From: Fasciola hepatica
Taxonomy: Eukaryota > Platyhelminthes > Trematoda > Plagiorchiida > Fasciolidae
Assembly (NCBI GenBank): GCA_948099385.1
Contig: CANUEZ040000151.1
Coordinates: 5,092,001 to 5,156,000, forward strand
Direction: 5' to 3'
DNA: 64,000 nucleotides
Positions 56,751 to 64,000 of the stretch are shown here, piece after piece (the first letter of the stretch is position 1; each line of letters begins with the position of its first letter). Made by a program: the position numbers and the translations under genes. The notes below the pieces were generated by a model. That model made no database searches. It saw only the letters and a program-made list of their open reading frames with translations, and was not told the DNA's origin.

Positions 56751-59700
56751 TTGCAACAGAACTTTCATTTCTCGCCCGATGACAAAAGCCAGTGCAACTA
56801 TTTCTTTTTGCGTTATATTGCCTACAATCTGTACTACAGTAGCTACAGTTTGCTGACTTTTGTAACTATACCTAGTTTAATGCTTGCCGGTTCTGCTAAT
56901 TTTAGACAATGTTCGCGTTCTATTGCCAACCAAAGTTCTTTAGCCTTAGATGTCTCTGTAGCAAATAGGTATGTGGCTTTGGATCCTAGGACACTGAGTT
57001 CCGCTGCTTACCACCTTACTTGATATTTCACTCTTTCCCGTTCATTCCGGCTGCCACCACCGGCCCGGGTTTTATGTCCGGCCTCATTTCGCCTTTCTTA
57101 ATCATGTCATTCAAGAATCTTTTATCCCAGAAGCCAACCCACTAGTGCCTACTTGGTGGCCTGTCCTCTCGTCTTATCTCTGTACCTACCATCCACCAAC
57201 TACTATCATATTCCTTCTTATACACCACGCTATCTCCCATCATCTGAGCTAAACTCATCTACACCAGCTAGCCCGGAATGGTCTCTGATAGTCCTAGGCA
57301 TGGTCTGGCGCTGTGTGAGACCGATATGCGTAGGCCAGCTTGCACTTTACAACGTTCGTTGTCCTACTCCGTGTGTTTGCATAGTCCCACTCTGCATTTT
57401 CCTAGCCCACGCTAGCGAAGCCCCTGATGTCGACGGCACCCATACCATAGCGCCATCCGAACGTGGGGAAAACAGACCACCCCTAGCAGTTGCGAAAAAA
57501 AGGCAACCACGCATAAAATTACGATCGGGCGGAGGGGCTATAGAAATTTCCTGTATGGGCTCAACCACCCCTCTGTTAGGAACCAAAAATTAAAAGAGAA
57601 CTGGAAAAAAAGCAGCGGAAACAAAAAAAGTCCTCGCGGGATCGATTTGATCTCCAAATACCACTGACATCGGGCTGTGAAGGAATTGGGCAACCTTCAT
57701 CTATGGGCATGTCTCCCATCAGCTCAGACCTGATCCTGCGAAAGGGGAAGCCCCACATCGTCCCTGTTCGCTCGACAAGCTTTTGGTTTTCACGCACGAG
57801 ACTGAATGGGGTGACAGTGCGCAGGACTCTCTACATATGCTTATCCACCCCCCGCTCTAAGTTTCAACCACCCCATCCCCTCCCCAAGCGCACCTACCAA
57901 GCATGTCGACGTCAAATACAATCGCTACCATAGCCCTGATTTTCAACCCATTGACCTGGAGAGCGTGTAGATTTACCTGACGAATAACGGCAACCGCGTT
58001 GAAGCCCGGAAAAAGAGAAATAGAGAAAAGAACAGTGGAAACCGGCCATCTTTTCCATCCGTACCTCTCCATCTTTCGTCATCTTCCTTAGAAAGCGGCC
58101 TTCTCGATGTCCTGGCATCCAAAACACGTTTAGGTTTACAACCCTGCCTAACAGTAACCACAGCTTCCTGTCAACTACAATCACTACTGCAGCCTGGACT
58201 TTAAGCCCACTGACAGGGATAACATATGAAGGCAACAGATGACCAACACCTGCCTCACTTGAGTCTACAAAAAATGAACACGGAGAACTGTTCATATTTT
58301 CCATTCCCTACTAACTATCTCTCCCCACTCTTTTAACAAAGGTGATATTCATGCAACCACCAAGTCATGAAATTTCCCTGCTCACATTCAAATTAAATCT
58401 CAGTAGACTGGCACTACCAAGTAGGAGCATAGACTAAAGTACGTCCACTTTTCTGTGCAAGATAACAATTTTCTTTAACGCATCACCACCGAGGCCCTGG
58501 TGGTTTTTTCTGCATTCTTACTTAAATGATCTTCAGAACTTCTAATTGCGCTCAAACCATTTATCCTTTGAAATGAAGACGCAGCAGCCCACCCGACTTA
58601 CGCTATCTTGCAAGCCTGAAGTAGCGCTTATTAACCCTACGTCATTTAAACTCTCGAATTAAAACCCAGACCAGAATATGAAATGTGCCACCGACCGTTC
58701 ATATAAACTCAACCAGTTCAGTAATAATTGTCGCCATTTATTATCATCACTCACAGCTGGAACCATGTCCGGACTGCCAAAATCATTTATTTCAGCTTTG
58801 TAGTCGCCCACTCTCTCGGGCTCCACTTTCGGTGACCAAGGTCCACACCTTGACCCGTACCGACAGAGACCGTAATGGAATCTTTTATACCAAGCGGGAT
58901 TGAAACCTAGCCACACGACCTAAAACACCCAACTGCTTAGCGGTATACTGATAGGCGTCTTCTGAAGCAACACCTCTACTACTGATGTCACTGCTGGAGT
59001 CCTCACAAATAACAGTTCACAAGCTACCTTCTACTGAATGCTTGACACGTCCCTTACCCCACCTGATGAACCATACCCACGGGATGCTGCACATCACCTT
59101 GGTCTCATATGAAACAATCCAATAACAGAGCCAGAGTAAGCAACGCAGGAAATTTTACTCATTAAATTTCGATAAGCCATCCGAAAGCAAGTCCACTTAT
59201 CCCCCCCCCATCCGTGGTTCCCATTAATGACGCCGAATATCACTGAGAATCAATTAGTCAATATATTTCTGTCAGCATAACAGAACAATAAGGCGAGAGC
59301 CTAGGCTGAGGTTTTTCACTCAGTTTTCTCTTGCAAGATTTTATTTTTCTTTCGATCGTTATCCGGCTTGAAATTGATTCTTCACTAATTCAAGGCTTTC
59401 AAGCTGCGCCCCTTTTTTTCTGAATGATACAGGTTATTGATCCTAAACTTATACTCACCTTTTATATGGATTGCTGCTTTCTCCACATTCATCAACGTTT
59501 CCCAGTCCACTTCCACACAGTTTGTTCATATCTCCCAGTTTCGTGAAGCACTCCGTTGACTGAGACCGGGAATATCCGTCATTCCGGGCCATCATCGTCT
59601 TCATAGAGAGCCTTTCTCCCCATATTCACCAAAGCTCACGAGTGCATTTCCATTCATTTCTTTCATCTCTCCATGTTCATAAATTATTCCGTTCATAGAA

Positions 59701-59880
59701 CCCCAATAGGCCTCCGTTATTCATGGCTTGAATTATTTTGGTTTATAACGCATCCTTAGCGCTGTATTTTCACGACACATTTCGCATTCCCACGGGCCAC
59801 CACCGGTACCGTCCAATCACTGAAGAGGTGCAGGTGTAAAGCATCACTCAGCCGTTGTGACACGAATGGGGAAAATACGA
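56751..59880 (+). other. LINE D 3' region with unassigned sequence
   Basis: No gene supported. Near 58,751 ACAGCTGGAACCATGTCCGGACTGCC is the 3' UTR block of the LINE family, so at least part is D 3' UTR. The D stop-to-block distance (about 2 kb) is longer than in B, C or E (0.4-0.7 kb), suggesting extra insertions. Open frames at 57,153-57,593 (146 codons) and on the minus strand at 57,912-58,304 (130 codons) show no motif. A purine-rich stretch lies at 57,590-57,640. Confidence 0.45.
57915..58410. repeat. Degenerate ~245 bp tandem duplication
   Basis: TACAATCGCTACCATAGCC with GATTTTCAACCCATTGACC (57,916-57,956) parallels TACAATCACTACTGCAGCC with GACTTTAAGCCCACTGACAG (58,178-58,218). Further partial matches follow (GGCAAC; AACAGTGGAAACCGG...TTTTCCAT against AACACGGAGAACTG...TTTTCCAT). 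Two worn units at most. Confidence 0.4.
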
Positions 59881-60250
59881 ATGTCACGGTATGAAGCCAC
59901 TTCCACAGGAATCGATAACTCTTTTTTCATTGTAAAATGCCGACCGGTTTTACCTCTTTCCTCAGTTTTTGTTTAGTCCTGCTATTTAATTTGTTTTGGT
60001 GAGTTTTGATTGGCCCATCGGTCATATATAGACGTTTGTGAGCCGCAGTTCCGTCAGTCGGTTGCCTCGTGCTGTGCGGGGCGCTAATTAATGGGACTCG
60101 TTTGGCGGTAATTTAGTGGTTAAAGTCGAAAAGATCGCCAATACTGTGCCGGGGTTTTAAGCGACTGAAAAAAATAGGGGTTGTTGACATGTTATGGATT
60201 TTTCTCAATGAATATCTGTACATAAGGACAATAAATAGAATATTTTACTC
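59881..60250 (+). promoter_or_regulatory. TATA box, initiator and polyadenylation signal; possible solo LTR
   Basis: CATATATA at 60,023-60,030 is followed 31 bases on by TCAGTC (60,054-60,059), a good initiator match at the classic spacing, and AATAAA lies at 60,230-60,235. TATA, initiator, then a polyadenylation signal about 175 bases later, with no coding sequence, is the arrangement of an LTR. TGTCACGG at 59,882 resembles a Ty3/Gypsy-type LTR start, but I could not find a matching end or target-site duplication, so the boundaries are open. A host promoter is the alternative; no gene follows. Confidence 0.35.
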
Positions 60251-60627
60251 ATTCTAAAGGCATAAGTTAGAGCTGTCCATAACTATATATATATATAATC
60301 TGTAAAGTATTCCCTTTCTTAATGAACGAAAAGACTAGTTTTTACGTGCTTTACCCAGTTTCCTAAACTACAAGCCAAAGCAATACAGAAATTTGTTAAC
60401 CCTACTTCCCCAGCATTAAAAAAGGAAACAGACATTGAAAAAGGGAGAAACCATAAACCTAAACCAATCTTTCTTAACCAAAACACCTAGTAGTTCAACT
60501 CCACCTTACTAATTTAATTAGTAAATCGACCGCCCATGGCGTACACAGCGACCATCTTAGAAACGGCAATTGCTCAAATTTTTTTGGACTAATTGGACGC
60601 TACCGGCCACCACCAACTAACCCGGAT
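60251..60627. other. No recognisable gene
   Basis: AT-rich, with a short (AT)n tract at 60,284-60,297. Nothing identified. Confidence 0.45.
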
Positions 60628-60833
60628 TAGAAACCAAACTGTATTTGCCGCGCAAACCATCATCATTTCGGTCGATTAAAACTAACTCTAGCTACATTGC
60701 CTTGCTTCTGACGATTTTGGCTCGCTTTCTTGAAATTCTTGTGTAGTTCATTGTTTTGAGTAACGTTGTACACCATGATCGTGCGCTTGCGCGTGCGTCT
60801 CGACCATGGCCGAGAAAAGTACCATTATTTTTA
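60628..60833 (+). repeat. R2 repeat, probable LINE 3' terminus (possibly of D)
   Basis: GAAACCAAACTGTATTTGCC...CTCTAGCTACATTGC...CTCGACCATGGCCGAGAAAAG parallels the R2 copies at 3,950-4,165 and 44,815-45,010 in order. It ends in ATTATTTTTATAA. It is the first R2 terminus downstream of D on the same strand, so it may be the 3' end of D, which would then span 54,260-60,833 with insertions (inference). Confidence 0.55.
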
Positions 60834-60837
60834 TAAT

Positions 60838-61860
60838 GGTTTATTTCGGCTAACCCCAAGGCTTGCTACAACGTAAGATCGAAAGGTACAGTTGGGTGCA
60901 CAGTTCGAATTCCAAGAGGATGATTCCGGTATGTGCACTGGATGTTGTACAGGAGAAAGTATTTAAGTTACTCTTTAAGGCGGTGCCAAGCAAATGTGAA
61001 CTCAAGATTGGGTGGCCAAGCCGGCCGAGTCAGGGTGGAACTGGTTGGAAGAAGTAGACTCTTACTCAAGTATTACAAAGAGAGGGACTGTGCACGAGAA
61101 AATCAAACAGAAATGACGAAAGTTTTGGTCGCCTTGAGTAAAGAGATTTTTGCAAGGGAGACGTGATCCAGCTATAGCGCCCTGCGGAGTATAAAACGGC
61201 CTATGATTTGAAATCAGAAGATGTAAGGGATGAAGTTGTGGGCAACAAACAAGAAAAATCTTACGACCATTACCTCTGTAGCGTTCAGCGACCGGATATC
61301 GGCTGAGTTAAATAAATAACCAGGAAAGGATTCATTTGTAGAGGGAGATTACCCAGGTGATGGTGAAAGAAATGGCCGGAAGTAAACACGTTATCGTTGC
61401 GCACATTGTATACTTTCAGAAAAGTGGAATGTGACGCATCAAAATGGAAATGGAAACTAAGCGACAAGGCAATTTGTGATGCTCAGCCACAGTGGTAGCA
61501 GATACACGGTTCTCAAAGGAGATGAGTATTTAAGTGACAAGTATTTACGTAATTATTATCGCTACTTAAGGGCTGGACATGGTGACCAGAGAGTTGCGAG
61601 GATCGAAATTGTCTGAGAGAATTTACCAAGATAGAATACCAAATATGAAAAATCACCCAAAAAACGGCAAATACGTTTGCAAACTTGGGCAGTGAAGTAG
61701 TTGAAGGTAAAATACTATCTGTTGGTATTCTCTGTAAAAGGTGGATCATGTGATGGCGAAAGATTAAAAAGCTGCAATACAGATGTCTCTCAGTTGTGAA
61801 CTTATGGGGAGGGCATGAATCTCTGCAAGGTGAGGATATTGCAGTGCTGCAGCGGCGTGG
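60838..61860 (-). repeat. R1 repeat, minus strand, truncated by the E insertion
   Basis: Begins with GGTTTATTTCGGCTAACCCC and AAGGCTTGC, the reverse complement of the R1 end (2,590-2,645). On the minus strand it contains CCATTTTGATGCGTCACATTCC (about 61,438-61,460), GGCCATTTCTTTCACCATCACC (about 61,355-61,378), ACGTAAATACTTGTCA (about 61,532-61,547) and GCCCAAGTTTGCAAACGTATTTGCC (about 61,665-61,690). All these match R1 at 1,768-2,130 in order. It extends R1 to at least 1 kb and stops where E begins. Confidence 0.65.
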
Positions 61861-61863
61861 GCG

Positions 61864-63294
61864 AACAGTAGCGTTTTCCCCTCCCATTGGAAAACATCAG
61901 TTATTATCCCAATTCCTAAGAAAGGTTCACGCCAGGACCTAACCAACTATCGACCAGTGAACCACACCCCTATAGTTTCCCGAATAATGGAAAGACTGAT
62001 AAAAAATAAGCTGACAACTCATTTACTAAACAATAACCTCATTAACACTGGACAGCACGGTTTTCTTCAAAAAAGATCCTGTGCCACCTGTATGTGTGAC
62101 TTCCTTAACCTAATAACTACGGCCACTAACAGTGGTAAATCAGTGATTGTAATCCTTCTTGACATGACTAAAGCTTTCGATCGAGTATCCCACAATAGGC
62201 TCATGGCGAAGATGAAAACCTACGGAATTGTTGACCCGATCCTGAGTTGGTTTTCATCATATCTAACATTCCGAAAGCAGGTGGTGGACGTTGATGTCAG
62301 TTTATCATCACCTCAACCAGTTACTAGTGGAGTTATTCAGGGTAGTGTACTAGATCCCTTACTTTTTCTTATATATGTTAATGACATTTTCAACGTCATC
62401 ACACACGGGGCTGCGTTCCTTTTTGCAGATGACATAAAAATTATGTACTCCTTTGAACCTGACGCCTTAGCTTCTACCATTGCTAGCATAACGAGCGATT
62501 TACTATCGCTAGACTCATGGAGCAACCAATGGTTGATGAAATTCTCCGCTGTCAAAAGTTGTATCCTTATGTATAAGTGTCAGGTTCCCGCGGGAATGTT
62601 TAAAATTGATGATCAGTTCATCCCCAACAGTCCGGAAGTAAGGGACTTGGGATTACAATATTCTTGTACATTTAATTTCTCCGAACATTCGGCCGTGCAG
62701 GTTGCTAAAGCTAGACGGCTAATTGGTCTGATTAACAGAACCTTCAGTCTTACAGAGAGCAAGCTAAGCATTTTTAAAACTCATGTCAGACCACTTCTGG
62801 AATATTGCACTGTCGTCTTTTCTAACATGCGGCAGATTGACAGATTTGCAATTGAGAATGTACAGCGTAGATTTACCAAACAACTACTAGGATATTCCTC
62901 GCCTTTAAATTATATGGAAAGGTGTGAAATATTGCACCTAGAGCCCCTATGGCTGCGCCGTCTACGAATGAACCTGTCTTTCTTTTGCAATATTGTAAAA
63001 CGTACATCTTGCAATTCAGCCCCCCAGGTCAAAACTCCCTCCAACTATTCTTTACGACATAGGGACTCTATGGTCTTGATTCCAGTATCCAGGACTGCGA
63101 TGCGGTCAAACTTCTTTATTGGTAAATATTCTTCCCTCTGGAACAAACTCCCACCTCAACTTAGGTCAATGTCTTCGGCCTCTTTATTATTCAAAAAAGA
63201 AATAAATAAACATCTAACTGTCCAAAAACTGATCCGAATGCATGATCCCTACATGTCTATTACCCGAGCCTACGAACTGGGCCTGGGATACTAA
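61864..63294 (+). pseudogene. LINE E, 5'-truncated ORF2 with the longest open RT frame
   Basis: The open frame reads from NSSVFPSHWKTSVIIPIPKK (61,864) to the stop at 63,292-63,294. It includes NYRPVNHTPIVSRIMERL, QHGFLQKRSCATC, motif A LLDMTKAFDRVSHNRL (intact), GVIQGSVLDPLLFLIYVNDIF (Gly to Asp in SVLGP), FLFADDIKIMYSF (ADD intact), DLGLQYSCTFNFSEH, HVRPLLEYCTVVF, ENVQRRFTKQLLGYSS, LEPLWLRRLRMNLSFF, MRSNFFIGKYSSLWNKLP and AYELGLGY. The endonuclease and the first part of RT are absent, so it cannot act alone. Lying directly against a truncated R1 copy, it looks like a 5'-truncated insertion. With no stop in 477 codons it is the best-preserved copy. Confidence 0.85.
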
Positions 63295-64000
63295 CCGAAA
63301 GCTTAACAACTTTGTTCAGTAGACAGTTATTACCAACGGATGGTAAGGAGCATTCTTTATTATAGTTAGCAAATAAAAGCAGTCCAACCTATACTCCATG
63401 ACTGTCAACAGCACACTCCACGTGTTTGTCTAGCCACTTCCTATTTTCAACGCTTCTGACCACGACCCCCTACCGTTACTCCGGTGATTCTTTTTTCATG
63501 CTGTCAGATTTTACCATAGTCGGTTAGGTTCTTTTTTTATCAGCTGCCGCCAGGTATAAGAGCATTTATAATGCTAGAAAATACATAGCAGCATATATAA
63601 TATGGTCCTCAAGGTACCAGTCTCATCCACGCTTCAACTACTTACTCATTGAGACCCTATTTCAACACACGAGATTCCAGGCCTCGTTCTGATGAACGAA
63701 TCGCCACAATCGATGTGGTCTTCCATAAACCATTCGTCGAACTACACATGAGTATTTGCCCCCAGTGTCGCCTATTCTCGCTTCCTTGCTTTTTTGGTAA
63801 CTCTCACTAAGCCTCACAAGAATTAGTCGCTAGTACCGGTCTTCTTCGCTTTCCGTATGTTGTTTAATCCAAAAACAAGACCTCAACGTCGCGACCACCC
63901 ATTTCTGTTACTGGCATGATATTGGTGTTCTGTCTTTCTCCCCTAACCCACAGCTGGTAGAATTGCCAGACTGCAGCCCTCTCCGTTTTGTTTTCAGAGC
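63295..64000 (+). other. LINE E 3' UTR (continues past the window)
   Basis: No gene. CCCACAGCTGGTAGAATTGCCAG (63,948-63,970) is the 3' UTR block shared with B, C and D, 655 bases after the stop. The 3' end lies beyond the window. Confidence 0.55.

Noticed and set aside
57153..57593. 146-codon open frame in the 3' region of D
   Set aside because: No motif and no clear start context; several overlapping frames in both strands are open here, as expected for a G+C-richer patch.
57912..58304. 130-codon minus-strand frame
   Set aside because: Its internal repetition is explained by a worn tandem duplication of DNA, not by a repeated protein domain.
60902..60925. GTTCGAATTCC resembling a tRNA T-loop
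   Set aside because: No matching A box, stems or acceptor pairing around it; it lies inside an antisense R1 repeat.
1..64000. Host genes with introns, CRISPR arrays, bacterial operons or integrated prophage
   Set aside because: No repeated-spacer structure, no run of exon-like frames with splice signals and conserved protein content, and no ribosome-binding-site organisation; all recognised proteins are retrotransposon-type.

Overview
This 64 kb window looks like a repeat-dense intergenic stretch of an animal genome, most likely a flatworm and perhaps a tapeworm. That is an inference from the style of the retrotransposons; nothing here fixes the species. I found no convincing host gene, tRNA, rRNA or CRISPR array. 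Almost everything recognisable is non-LTR (LINE-type) retrotransposon sequence in different states of decay, plus non-coding repeats that probably derive from LINE 3' ends, one foldback insertion and one promoter-like or solo-LTR-like segment. All recognised coding regions are pseudogenes or fragments.

The dominant large-scale feature is a near-identical direct repeat. Positions 1-17,628 recur at 26,961-44,585, with roughly 35 substitutions and three one-base indels seen by eye (about 0.2 %). The offset (26,957-26,960) is what a head-to-tail tandem duplication of a ~26.96 kb unit (17,629-44,585) would give, the first copy starting about 9.3 kb left of the window. An uncollapsed haplotype in the assembly would look the same.

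Layout of the repeated part (copy 1, then copy 2): the 3' half of an RTE-type element (1-1,515; complete in copy 2 at 24,690-28,475); a non-coding repeat called R1 here; a reverse transcriptase (RT) fragment of a CR1-like family called K; a second non-coding repeat, R2; another R1 copy split by a 672 bp foldback element; a minus-strand K fragment; a plus-strand K fragment; the 5' half of a LINE called A; and LINE B, inserted into A. Copy 1 of B is cut by the duplication breakpoint at 17,628. Copy 2 of B continues to about 45,018, where the RT half of the interrupted host element (called G, the continuation of A) resumes and runs to about 47,170.

Between the copies lies LINE C (about 18,830-23,220 plus 3' UTR). 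To the right of copy 2 come RT remnant H (49,880-51,240), a K C-terminal fragment (52,300-52,910), a PHD-finger and coiled-coil ORF1 remnant (53,640-54,185), LINE D, which kept both ends but lost its endonuclease and RT (from 54,260), a TATA/initiator plus polyadenylation-signal segment (59,881-60,250), R2 and minus-strand R1, and finally E (61,864-63,294), a 5'-truncated LINE with the longest uninterrupted RT frame here.

A, B, C, D, E, G and H appear to be one LINE superfamily of two-ORF elements: ORF1 with a conserved block around NIPD-LPLS and a long proline-rich tail, then ORF2 with an AP-type endonuclease and RT. Family placement (CR1/Jockey-like) is by eye and unverified.
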